From positions 24,287-88,286 of the forward strand of contig JAFLBG010000012.1 in NCBI GenBank assembly GCA_017303975.1: DNA of 64,000 bases, read 5' to 3'. The DNA comes from Bacteroidota bacterium (GTDB lineage Bacteria; Bacteroidota; Bacteroidia; JAFLBG01). A program made the translations under genes and the position numbers. Below the pieces are notes generated by a model. It was not told the origin of the DNA, made no database searches, and worked only from the letters and a program-made list of their open reading frames with translations. Below, in pieces: positions 53,976 to 63,225 of this stretch (position 1 is the stretch's first letter; each line of letters begins with the position of its first letter).

Positions 53976-54902
53976 CTAGAACTTAGCTCTAACTCTTCTT
54001 TTTCTGTATTTCTTCCCTTTGAAAACAGAGCCGTATTTAGATCTGTAAAATCCACTCTTTCCTCTTATTACATAACTAAAATTAATGGTCGAGAATAAAT
54101 AAGCATCTTTTTTAGATGGGTCTCCTCTCTTATTACCTGGCGAATAGTTTGCAGGGTGAGCAAGTAAATCATCTTCTGCAGGAAGTTCATCTCTTCTGTT
54201 TGCTAGAGCTCTAGCAATAGGATCAGTAAATAAACTGGTATCTGCATAAACAGTACTAATGTCATCTAAATAATCAGTAAATGTTTTTCTCCAATCCAAC
54301 TCCCAGCCAATTCTATATTTTTTTTCAATTGTAAAATAAAAGCCAATACCTAGCGGTGTTGCAAAGCTAATAGGACCATAAGCATTTGAGGGGCCTTCTG
54401 TTTGCAATTTTCGTAATCGATACCATTCTCCATTATATTTCGCTTGTGGTTGATACCAAAAAGCACAAACTCCTGTGTAAAAATAGGCTCTAAAATCATT
54501 TCTATATCTGTAGGTACGCCCTAAATCATTAATCTCAAAAAAATAAAACTCGCCTAATGCACTTAAATCAACTATATCTGTTCTGAAACTTAAATTTCTC
54601 GACTTTCTTCCCATATTGTCAGAAAGTTTATCATCTCCTGCAATTTGCAAATAATTAAGAGAAACTTTTGCACCAAATAGTGGGTGTAATTTATACCTTG
54701 CAAAAACAGAAATAGTAGGTCTAGTTTTTGCCAACTTTAAATCGTAGATAAATGGTTTTCTGTCTTCCAATTCTCCGCCTATGTCGCCTAAATAGTTGGC
54801 TACACCGACACGAACTCCATAATCGAGATTGTATTGTGCCAAACTTTGTTTTAGAGAAAAACATAGCGACACAGAAATGAGGAATAGTAATTTTTTATTC
54901 AT
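53976..54902 (-). CDS. DUF6089/PorG-like outer-membrane protein
   Basis: A 308-aa exported protein. The signal peptide (1-22, ending SLAQ) is followed by YGVRVGVANYLGDIGG, the start of the DUF6089 barrel family that includes the T9SS protein PorG, and barrel strands through about 210. An acidic loop (about 225-260) and a very basic C-terminal tail (KGKKYRKRRVRAKF) are notable; the tail is unlike a typical barrel end and may be periplasmic. Homology to PorG is a family-level judgement from the N-terminus; the specific function is not certain. Confidence 0.6.
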   Translation of the reverse strand: MNKKLLFLISVSLCFSLKQSLAQYNLDYGVRVGVANYLGDIGGELEDRKPFIYDLKLAKTRPTISVFARYKLHPLFGAKVSLNYLQIAGDDKLSDNMGRKSRNLSFRTDIVDLSALGEFYFFEINDLGRTYRYRNDFRAYFYTGVCAFWYQPQAKYNGEWYRLRKLQTEGPSNAYGPISFATPLGIGFYFTIEKKYRIGWELDWRKTFTDYLDDISTVYADTSLFTDPIARALANRRDELPAEDDLLAHPANYSPGNKRGDPSKKDAYLFSTINFSYVIRGKSGFYRSKYGSVFKGKKYRKRRVRAKF

Positions 54903-55103
54903 TTACACAAATATATAAAAAAATAGATACAAAATACATCTTGTAGTGGCTTAATTTTCCGCTAGTTATAACCAGAATGGGTTTCTTGTGTTAATATAAA
55001 ATAATTCTATAAAAATACCATTATTTTAAAGTGGTGTAAAATTAGTAAACGTTCAATTATATTAGAGGTACAAATAGAAATCTATTACAAGATAAATTTT
55101 CTT

Positions 55104-56051
55104 ATGATAAACAAGGTAAATGCATTATTTGAAATTAAATATCCGATTATTCAGGCAGGAATGATTTGGTGTAGCGGTTGGGAACTAGCTTCTTCTGTTA
55201 GTAATGCCGGTGGTTTAGGCGTAATAGGTAGTGGATCTATGTACCCCGATGTATTAGAGAATCATATTATGAAGTGTAAAAGCGCAACGTCTAAGCCTTT
55301 TGCCGTTAATGTGCCCTTATTATACCCAGATATAGATAAGCATATGGACATTATTGCAAAGAATAAAGTTCCTATTGTTTTTACATCGGCAGGTAATCCT
55401 AAAATTTGGACACCTTTTTTAAAATCGCATGGGATAAAAGTAGTTCATGTTATTGCCAATTCGAAATTTGCTATTAAAGCAGAAGAGGCTGGTGTAGATG
55501 CTTTGGTAGCAGAAGGTTTTGAGGCAGGAGGACATAACGGGAGAGAAGAAACAACAACTTTGTGTTTAATTCCATTGATAAAAAAAATAACAAAACTGCC
55601 TTTAATTGCAGCGGGTGGAATAGCAACCGGTCGTACTATGCTTGCAGCAATGGCTTTGGGGGCTGATGGTGTGCAAATAGGTTCAAGATTTGTTGCGTCA
55701 GAAGAATCTTCGGCACACATTAATTTTAAGAACCGCATTATTAATATGGTAGATGGCGACACCCAACTTACGTTGAAGCAACTTACCCCCGTACGTTTAG
55801 TAAAGAATAGTTTTTTTAATCAATTGCAACAAGCAGAAGCCAATGGTGCCGGTGTATCTGAATTGGAAAAATTGTTGGGCAGGGGCAGAGCCAAAAAAGG
55901 AATGTTTGAGGGAGATTTGGATGAAGGAGAATTAGAAATAGGCCAAATTGCATCGTTGATAAAGGAAATTAAACCGGCCGCAAAAATAGTAGATGAAATT
56001 ATTTCAGAATTTACTTCGACTAAAGGCGAAATGGCATTGATAGATTTTTAG
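55104..56051 (+). CDS. Nitronate monooxygenase / FabK-like FMN enzyme
   Basis: A 315-aa TIM-barrel flavoprotein. KYPIIQAGMIWCSGWELASSVSNAGGLGVIGSG is the FMN-binding N-terminal pattern, VAEGFEAGGHNGREETTTLCLIP holds the GGH motif with the candidate catalytic His, and AAGGIATGRTMLAAMALGADGVQIGSRF is the C-terminal phosphate-binding region. The family covers 2-nitropropane dioxygenases (nitronate oxidation) and FabK enoyl-ACP reductases (fatty acid synthesis), which are hard to separate by eye. The next gene, an M16 peptidase, begins 73 bp later. Confidence 0.85.
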   Translation: MINKVNALFEIKYPIIQAGMIWCSGWELASSVSNAGGLGVIGSGSMYPDVLENHIMKCKSATSKPFAVNVPLLYPDIDKHMDIIAKNKVPIVFTSAGNPKIWTPFLKSHGIKVVHVIANSKFAIKAEEAGVDALVAEGFEAGGHNGREETTTLCLIPLIKKITKLPLIAAGGIATGRTMLAAMALGADGVQIGSRFVASEESSAHINFKNRIINMVDGDTQLTLKQLTPVRLVKNSFFNQLQQAEANGAGVSELEKLLGRGRAKKGMFEGDLDEGELEIGQIASLIKEIKPAAKIVDEIISEFTSTKGEMALIDF

Positions 56052-56124
56052 TTATATTGTAGTGTTACAAGAGCCTAATTGTAGGCTTGTTCTAGTTATT
56101 TTAAATTTTTATAAACCCTGTTTT

Positions 56125-57363
56125 ATGATTCAATTCAAAAAATTTACTCTTGATAATGGATTAAAGGTAATTTATCATCAAGATAAATCAACATCATTGG
56201 CTTGTGTAAATGTTTTATATGATGTTGGTGCTCGTGACGAACATGCTGATAAAACAGGGTTTGCTCACTTGTTTGAGCATTTAATGTTTGGTGGTTCTGT
56301 TAATATCCCTAATTATGACGAGCCATTGCAGCGTGTAGGAGGAGAGAACAATGCATTTACAACCAATGATATTACAAATTACTATATAACATTACCCGCC
56401 AATAATATTGAAACAGCTTTTTGGTTGGAATCGGATAGGATGCTGAGTTTGGCTTTTTCCGAAAAAAGTTTAGAGGTGCAACGAAGTGTTGTGATTGAAG
56501 AGTTTAAGCAACGCTACCTAAATCAACCGTACGGAGATGTATGGCTATTGTTAAGGCCGTTGGCGTATAAAGTGCATCCGTACTTATGGTCCACCATAGG
56601 AAAAAATATTGAGCATATACAAGATGCCACTATGGAGGATGTAAAATCATTTTTCTTTAAACACTACAGGCCCAACAATGCAATTTTAGTTGTTGCCGGA
56701 AATGTAGAATTAGAGCAGGTAAAATTGCTTTCAGAAAAATGGTTTGCTCCAATTCCAAAAGGCGAAATAGAGAAACGTAGTTTGCCAAAAGAACCTGTAC
56801 AGACAGAAAAAAGAACACTTACTGTAGAGCGAGATGTTCCATTGGATGCTATTTACAAGGTTTATCACATGTGTAGTAGAAGTGATGAAAATTACTATGC
56901 TGTTGATTTAATGTCGGATATACTTTCTCGAGGACAATCTTCAAGATTGTATAATGAGTTGGTGAAAAAGAAAAATTTATTTGTTGATATTTCTGCTTAT
57001 GTATCGGGAGATTTTGACGAAGGATTATTTGTGGTGTCCGGTAAGCTTAATGAAGGGGTTGATGTAAAAGTTGCAGAGCAGGCAATTGATGAAGAGTTGA
57101 ATAAGTTGAAACAACAGTTTGTTCCAGATGATGAATTAACAAAGGTTAGAAATAAATCAGAATCCACCATGGTTTTTTCTGAAATGGAAGTGTTGAATAG
57201 GGCTATGAATTTGGCAATTGCAGAATTAATGGGCGATGCAAATTTAGCCAATAGCGAAATTGATAAATACTTGCGTGTTACAAAAGAAGACATTAAGCAA
57301 CAAGCAAATCTACTTTTTCAAGAAACAAATTCTTCCGTTTTATATTATTTAAAAAAGAAATAG
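56125..57363 (+). CDS. M16 zinc metallopeptidase, catalytic subunit
   Basis: A 412-aa protein from the chosen ATG; an upstream GTG at 56062 adds 21 residues with no family match. The inverted zinc motif H48-L-F-E51-H52 (HLFEHLMFGG) is intact and VVIEEFKQRYLNQPYG provides the distal Glu region. Two M16 domains (about 1-200 and 205-412) are seen; there is no signal peptide. Members degrade peptides, including transported leader peptides. The next gene is an M16 homologue without the zinc motif, 2 bp downstream, so they likely form an active/inactive pair. Confidence 0.92.
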   Translation: MIQFKKFTLDNGLKVIYHQDKSTSLACVNVLYDVGARDEHADKTGFAHLFEHLMFGGSVNIPNYDEPLQRVGGENNAFTTNDITNYYITLPANNIETAFWLESDRMLSLAFSEKSLEVQRSVVIEEFKQRYLNQPYGDVWLLLRPLAYKVHPYLWSTIGKNIEHIQDATMEDVKSFFFKHYRPNNAILVVAGNVELEQVKLLSEKWFAPIPKGEIEKRSLPKEPVQTEKRTLTVERDVPLDAIYKVYHMCSRSDENYYAVDLMSDILSRGQSSRLYNELVKKKNLFVDISAYVSGDFDEGLFVVSGKLNEGVDVKVAEQAIDEELNKLKQQFVPDDELTKVRNKSESTMVFSEMEVLNRAMNLAIAELMGDANLANSEIDKYLRVTKEDIKQQANLLFQETNSSVLYYLKKK

Positions 57364-57365
57364 GT

Positions 57366-58649
57366 ATGACAATCGTTGATAGAACTAAAGCTCCAATTTT
57401 TAATACGATAGACAACGTTGATTTTATTAGAGCGGACGAAAGAAAGCTTGCGTCCGGAATTCCCGTTTATATTGTAAATGCTGGAGAGCAAGATTTAATT
57501 AGAATAGAATTTGTTTTTGATGCAGGTATTAAGTACCAGAGTAAGCCTTTATTGGCTTCTTCTGTTGCCAATAATGTATTTGAAGGAACTGTAAAGTATA
57601 GTGCACAGCAAATAGCAGAGAAACTAGACTATTTCGGTGCTTTTTTTGAAACGGAAGTAAATCAAGATACAGCAACTGTTACGCTTTATACATTAAATAA
57701 GCATTTGAGCAATACGTTGTCTTTTTTTTATGAAACATTTTCCAGTGCTATTTTTCCTAAGGAGGAATTAGATCTTTATTTGCAAAATAAAAAATCTAAA
57801 TATTTAGTAAGTAGCAAAAAAGTAAACAGTGTAGCCAGAAAAAAGTTTAATGAACTTTTGTTTGGAGAAAAACATCCATTGGGATATTATGTTCAATTAG
57901 AAGATTATGATGCTATTTCTGTAGCAGATTTGAAATCATTTTTTGACAAATATTATACAGCATCAAATTGTAAGATTATAGTTTCTGGAAAAGTCCCCAC
58001 CACGATTATCGATTTATTAAATACGTGTTTAGGCGACCTGAAAAGCAATTCTTCAATTCAACCGTTTACAATACATGCCATACAATCTACACAACAGAAA
58101 ATAAATTGTATTGTAAAAGACGATGCCATACAATCCGCTATTCGAATAGGTAGAGTGTTGTTTAATAGAACACATCCGGATTTTGTGCCAATGTTGGTTG
58201 TTAACACTATTTTGGGGGGCTATTTTGGGTCAAGATTAATGTCAAATATTAGAGAGGATAAGGGGTATACCTATGGCATTGGTTCCGGATTGGTATCGAT
58301 GAAAGATTTAGGTTACTTTTTTATATCAACCGAAGTTGGTGTAGATGTGTGTGCGTCTGCAATAAATGAAATTTACTTTGAATTGGATAAGTTGTGTACC
58401 GATCTGGTTGCCGATTCTGAACTAGAGTTGGTGAAAAATTATATGCTAGGTGTGTTTCTGCGCACAATAGATGGGCCTTTTGCACTAGCAGATAAGTTTA
58501 AGAACATAAACGATTACAATTTAACGTATGATTATTATACCCATTATGTAAATACCGTGAAGAATATTACTGCAAATCAAATAAGAGATTTGGCCAATAA
58601 ATATTTAGCTAAACAGAATATGATAGAGTTGGTGGTAGGAAAAAAATAA
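57366..58649 (+). CDS. M16 peptidase-like protein, non-catalytic subunit
   Basis: A 427-aa M16-fold protein. In the position of the zinc motif it reads LASSVANNVFEGT, so HxxEH is lost. The rest keeps the family layout, with LPYYVQ-like PLGYYVQLEDYDAI, FFDKYYTASNCKIIVSG, LGGYFGSRLMSNIREDKGYTYGIGSGL, the last being the substrate-binding RY/GYTY region of M16B partner subunits. It should be the regulatory half of a heterodimer with the preceding gene (2 bp apart). It converges on the TamB gene with 3 bp between stops. Confidence 0.9.
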   Translation: MTIVDRTKAPIFNTIDNVDFIRADERKLASGIPVYIVNAGEQDLIRIEFVFDAGIKYQSKPLLASSVANNVFEGTVKYSAQQIAEKLDYFGAFFETEVNQDTATVTLYTLNKHLSNTLSFFYETFSSAIFPKEELDLYLQNKKSKYLVSSKKVNSVARKKFNELLFGEKHPLGYYVQLEDYDAISVADLKSFFDKYYTASNCKIIVSGKVPTTIIDLLNTCLGDLKSNSSIQPFTIHAIQSTQQKINCIVKDDAIQSAIRIGRVLFNRTHPDFVPMLVVNTILGGYFGSRLMSNIREDKGYTYGIGSGLVSMKDLGYFFISTEVGVDVCASAINEIYFELDKLCTDLVADSELELVKNYMLGVFLRTIDGPFALADKFKNINDYNLTYDYYTHYVNTVKNITANQIRDLANKYLAKQNMIELVVGKK

Positions 58650-58652
58650 TAA

Positions 58653-61600
58653 TTATTTTCCTTTTCTAATTTTAGCTTTATCCTTATATCTTTTAACAAG
58701 CTCGGCCAGTGTGTTAAATTCCTCACGATAAAAAAGTCCTGCTCCTTGTGTGTACGGTGCTGTGGTGTTTGAGAGTAGAGTGTTGTCGTTTGTTTTATTA
58801 AATGCCTTTACCCTGAGTTTTCCGTCACGTGTAACTTTGTATTCTATATTTACATCGCCTGCAAAATTGGAATTGTTTTGTCGGGCAGCATTTCCACCAA
58901 CACCTAAATTTCCATCTATTGTAATTCTATCGTTAAATAGTTGAGTTGAAAGCGCAACTTCCAATTCATCGCTGCTTATATTATCTCCGGGACGATAGTT
59001 TACGCCTACATCCACATCCTTTACAAGTTGAGAAAACATATTACTTACTTGGTTTGAAAGTAATTCAAATGAATTTGCACCAGTTACACCACCAGCGCTT
59101 ACATAATCTCCGGTTCCGCCAATACCTAAAAGTTGTGGAGGAGTTACAAAGCTTTTTAGCACTAACAACGAAAATACTTGTCTGTTCATTTCCTGTTCGG
59201 TATTAATGTAGCTTTTTATTTGTTGACTTTTTGCTGTATTTAGTGTTGGTAAGTCAATGTCAAATGTAATATCCGGAGACAATAATCTGTTTCGTAAAAA
59301 AAGCTTACAATCTACAGGATAGCGTCTTCTATTGTATTCGTAATCTAACGAGTCGTTAGGGAAAAATGGATGTATCGAAGCTTTTTGTTTGTATATAGCA
59401 GTTATGTCAATGTCGGCTTCGTATGGGTCTCCGGACCACTTAATAGATGACCCTGATTGAATATCAAATTTTTTATTGATGATGTTTTTTAATGTAAATA
59501 AATAATCTCCGCTTGTTATTGCATAGTTTCCATGCATTTTAAATGTGCCAAGTGTATTTATATCTAATGTGATTAGTCCATCTCCGCGGCCTCTTATAAT
59601 ATCTCCTACCTTTGAGTCAAAAATAAGTTGAACTTCTGCATCCGGAGTCATGTTTATATCAAAATGTAATTGTATGCCATTTAAATTGGCAACATAGTTT
59701 TTCTTTTTGGTTTTACTATCGGCTCCTTTTTTAATAAAAGTTATATAATCAAACTCGCCAACTTCTGATGTAGATGTTAGCGGAATATTAAACTGAGTTC
59801 CTTTCTCTGTTTTTATTGATGCATCTATTAATATTTTATCTACGTATCCAAAAAAATTGATATACCCTGTAACGTTAGCTTTTCCGTAGTATAGGTTGTT
59901 ATTGGCTTCCGTTGTGTTTAAGCACATAAAATTATGTGCTTTCATATCAAAATCTAACTGAAAGTTTTTGAATTTTTCGTGATATAATTTTCCATTTACA
60001 AGCGCACTATCGTTTTTTTCATCCGTTACCTTAAAATTATTTATGTTAAACGCATTTGATTCCAGCTCTACATTTCCGGAGAAACGATAGGTAGTATTCA
60101 AATAATTAATTTTTGTTTGACCTCCAATTATATTTAAACTCCCTGCTATAATAGGGTTTTGTGGAGTGCCATTAATGGTAATTGCACCGGAAAATTGCCC
60201 TTTTAAGTATTTGCAATATTCAGTAATGTATTGTTCTATTAGTTTTAATTTAACATCAATAAAATTTGCTTTGAAATCTAGGTTATCAAATTCTTTTTTA
60301 GGGTAGTATTTGCCGGTAAATGCTATGTTTTTTTCTACTATGTTTTTAGATAAAAAGCCCTCCATTTCTATCCAATCTTTGCTTGTTTCCCAATTGCTTT
60401 TTAGTTCACCATTTCCCAAATATTCATTGTTTATAGATAGTTTTTGTATGCTTAAATTGCTTGTTATTACAGGTGTTGCATAAAGGTTAGATAAAATTGT
60501 CTTGCCGGAAATAGTTCCATTTGTTTGTAATCCTATCGATTTAATAAATGGATTTATTGTAGCCAAATTAAAGTTAGAGACATTTACAGTGGCTTTTTTG
60601 TCTGATAGTTTTGAAATAATTCCTTCTAAGTTTATTGATTGAGAGTCGGAGCTTATAGCTATGTTGCCGATAGATATACTAGATGTGTCAATGGTAGAAG
60701 GCATACTTTGTATTATTTCCCATTTGACGTTGTTTATATATATGGAAGATGGTTTGAATTGGAAGCCTATTTGATTTCCAACATTGAAAGATACATCACT
60801 TTTCAGCTCATTAAGAACATTTTCTGAATTGAAATTCCAATTTATTTCTGTCGAGATTTTATTGGTACTATTACTTATAGAGTAAATATTAAAGTTGTTT
60901 AACGAGAGGCTATCTGAAATTTTAATAGAATGTAGTTTGGCACTTAGGTCGAGTTTATTATTTGTATTTGTTAAATAGGCGTTTATTTTATTGAAATCAT
61001 ATTTGTCTGTCGAAAACTTTTCGCACTTAAAATTTACATCCAAATTTAGTTTCTCCAAATCTACAGAGCCAGTAATTTCAGAGTTGTTGGCAATTGATAG
61101 TGAAGGGTAAAAAACTTTTAGTAAATCGGTTGATCTTTTGAATTTTATGTTGAAAAAATAGTTGTGTTTTACGCTCGTCATTTTTTTTGAAGACGCTATA
61201 TTGGGTAAATAATTATAAAGAATACTTATAAATGCATTGCCTATATCAGAGAATAGAAACGTGCCATTCATATTTGCGTCTAACAAGTCCGATTTTATAT
61301 CAATTATTCTATTGTTATTTGTTTTAACGGACGTAACATTAAAATAATTGGAATTAACTACTCCATTTGAATAATTGTAAATAATCGAATCCATTTTAAT
61401 ACTGCCTATAATATCTTCTAGTTTAGTAAATCTTACATCAATTAATGCATTAGCTGAGAGCTCTCCGGAGTTTTTATTGTTGATTATATTTAGCGCGTAT
61501 AAATTGGCTCCTTTGATACGAGAACCAAATTTAAGGTGGGTTGTTTCACTTTTAAAATCAATATCGCCATCAAATTGCAGTCGAATATTTTCATCATTCA

Positions 61601-63119
61601 TGTTTAGGTTTCCTGAAAATAAATTTTTCTCAAAAAGCCCTGATAATTCTGCATTTTTGTATTGGTAATTATTTAGTTCTATTGAGTTTATGTGCCCCTT
61701 CAAAAAGGCTTGTATGTTGTCTTGTTTTAAGCCTTTTCCATCTATTTCTGCGTTTAGATTAATAGTTCCAATAGAAGAAGTTTTAAGTAAAGCCCCTAAA
61801 TCAAAATTTGCTGTTGAAATATTTCCTTGGTAAGAATACTTTCTTTTGGGGTCAGTTGTTTTATTTAGAATCAAGTCGGTTTTAATAGAGCCAAATGAAG
61901 AATTCGTTACTCCATACGCAATAAAATCGTCCAGAAAACCTGTAAAACTACCTGAGAAATTGAAACTATCAGGAATGTTAATATTATTGGGCAATTCTAT
62001 AAAAGTATTGTCTGTAAATGGGTATAGTGGAATGGAAAGTAAATCTTTTTTATTGGAAGCTATTTTTGTAAAGTGTAAAAACAAGAATGTTTCATCAATA
62101 TTGGGCAGTCCTTTAAAATTAAAATCACCGGCAATGGTTGTTTTTTCAAACATATCTAGGGTTACTTTTCTACATTTTAAATCATTTACAAAACCATCTA
62201 TTTTGCCAGTTAGTTTTATTTTATTCTTAATGCCTTTTAATTGTGGTGCAAAATAGGCAATGTCTTCTGTATACACGATTGACTCTTGAAATTTGCCATG
62301 CATTTTTACCTGCTCAATAAAATCAAGGTAGTCGGAATAAGTTTTGTATTTGAATTCTAATTGCCCGTTAACGGAAGAGCTATCGGTTTCGATATGTAAA
62401 TCGTTTATAAATAGGTTTGTTGACGATACTATAGACTTTCCGGAGAAGTCTGTTAAGTTGAAGCCACATTTTTCTTTGGCGCTTAAATGTGTAATAGAAG
62501 AAAAAATAGAATCACGTTCAAATCGCGTATTTTTTAGATTGCAGTTTATGATATTTATATCTAAATCCCAGTAGTTCATTCCCGGCATTGGTTCAATATT
62601 GGGTTCGTCTTTATAAATAAAATGTACGTTTTTAAGTGTTAGGTCTGCGATTACAATTTTTATGTTTGATGCGGAAGTGTCCTTTGAGTCAGAACTAAAT
62701 GCGTTTACAATAAATTCGTAGTTGAAATCTTTTTCTTTTTTGCCTCTATGAAGCTTTACAGTAGCATCTTCAAGAATAATATTATTGGTGTAAAAGTAAT
62801 TGCTGTCAAATTCAAGTCTTGTTGGATTAATTTTAAGAAGACCTATGTAGGCAAGTGTGTCTTGTTTTAAGTCTTGTACATACACCCCTTCTAAAATCAA
62901 GTGTGTGGGCCAACCAATATCAACTCCTTTAACAGAAACTTTTGTATGTAATTTTTCTTCTAAATAGGCTGTTAGTTTTTTTACTAACCATGTTTGTACC
63001 GTAGACGATTTGAATATAACATATGCCAATATGAATAGGACAAAAACGATACCCGTAATTGAGTACACTATTTTTCTAATCCACTTACTTTTTTTAATAT
63101 TTAGTTTTTCCTCTGCCAC
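58653..63119 (-). CDS. TamB/AsmA-like translocation and assembly protein (DUF490)
   Basis: A 1488-aa protein. One N-terminal membrane helix (about 15-36) anchors it in the inner membrane and an AsmA-like start (TAYLEEKLHTKVSVKGVDIGWPTHLILEGVYV) follows. Over 1,300 residues of beta-rich repeats form the periplasmic bridge typical of this family. The C-terminal TamB domain (about 1060-1450) has GKANVTGYINFFG, DGLITLDINTLGTFKMHGNYAITSGDYLF and FDIQSGSSIKWSGDPYEADIDITA. Members move phospholipid or help barrel assembly across the periplasm. It is alone on the strand and divergent from tsaD. Confidence 0.9.
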   Translation of the reverse strand: MAEEKLNIKKSKWIRKIVYSITGIVFVLFILAYVIFKSSTVQTWLVKKLTAYLEEKLHTKVSVKGVDIGWPTHLILEGVYVQDLKQDTLAYIGLLKINPTRLEFDSNYFYTNNIILEDATVKLHRGKKEKDFNYEFIVNAFSSDSKDTSASNIKIVIADLTLKNVHFIYKDEPNIEPMPGMNYWDLDINIINCNLKNTRFERDSIFSSITHLSAKEKCGFNLTDFSGKSIVSSTNLFINDLHIETDSSSVNGQLEFKYKTYSDYLDFIEQVKMHGKFQESIVYTEDIAYFAPQLKGIKNKIKLTGKIDGFVNDLKCRKVTLDMFEKTTIAGDFNFKGLPNIDETFLFLHFTKIASNKKDLLSIPLYPFTDNTFIELPNNINIPDSFNFSGSFTGFLDDFIAYGVTNSSFGSIKTDLILNKTTDPKRKYSYQGNISTANFDLGALLKTSSIGTINLNAEIDGKGLKQDNIQAFLKGHINSIELNNYQYKNAELSGLFEKNLFSGNLNMNDENIRLQFDGDIDFKSETTHLKFGSRIKGANLYALNIINNKNSGELSANALIDVRFTKLEDIIGSIKMDSIIYNYSNGVVNSNYFNVTSVKTNNNRIIDIKSDLLDANMNGTFLFSDIGNAFISILYNYLPNIASSKKMTSVKHNYFFNIKFKRSTDLLKVFYPSLSIANNSEITGSVDLEKLNLDVNFKCEKFSTDKYDFNKINAYLTNTNNKLDLSAKLHSIKISDSLSLNNFNIYSISNSTNKISTEINWNFNSENVLNELKSDVSFNVGNQIGFQFKPSSIYINNVKWEIIQSMPSTIDTSSISIGNIAISSDSQSINLEGIISKLSDKKATVNVSNFNLATINPFIKSIGLQTNGTISGKTILSNLYATPVITSNLSIQKLSINNEYLGNGELKSNWETSKDWIEMEGFLSKNIVEKNIAFTGKYYPKKEFDNLDFKANFIDVKLKLIEQYITEYCKYLKGQFSGAITINGTPQNPIIAGSLNIIGGQTKINYLNTTYRFSGNVELESNAFNINNFKVTDEKNDSALVNGKLYHEKFKNFQLDFDMKAHNFMCLNTTEANNNLYYGKANVTGYINFFGYVDKILIDASIKTEKGTQFNIPLTSTSEVGEFDYITFIKKGADSKTKKKNYVANLNGIQLHFDINMTPDAEVQLIFDSKVGDIIRGRGDGLITLDINTLGTFKMHGNYAITSGDYLFTLKNIINKKFDIQSGSSIKWSGDPYEADIDITAIYKQKASIHPFFPNDSLDYEYNRRRYPVDCKLFLRNRLLSPDITFDIDLPTLNTAKSQQIKSYINTEQEMNRQVFSLLVLKSFVTPPQLLGIGGTGDYVSAGGVTGANSFELLSNQVSNMFSQLVKDVDVGVNYRPGDNISSDELEVALSTQLFNDRITIDGNLGVGGNAARQNNSNFAGDVNIEYKVTRDGKLRVKAFNKTNDNTLLSNTTAPYTQGAGLFYREEFNTLAELVKRYKDKAKIRKGK

Positions 63120-63187
63120 TTTACATTTTCCTGCTAAATATAATTATTAAGATCTGTTACATAATCAGATATAAGCATGTTTTTGTA

Positions 63188-63195
63188 TAACTTTG
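63188..63195 (+). promoter_or_regulatory. Candidate tsaD -7 box (TAACTTTG)
   Basis: An exact TAnnTTTG match, 30 nt before the tsaD ATG, in the 106-bp divergent gap. The expected -33 TTG is not obvious at standard spacing. Confidence 0.45.
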
Positions 63196-63225
63196 TCTTT
63201 ACAATACAATGCAAATAGCGTTCCA

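Noticed and set aside
54908..54915. TATATTTG on the minus strand, 6 nt before the DUF6089-like start
   Set aside because: As a -7 box it would place the transcript start at or inside the ATG. It may be chance in AT-rich sequence.
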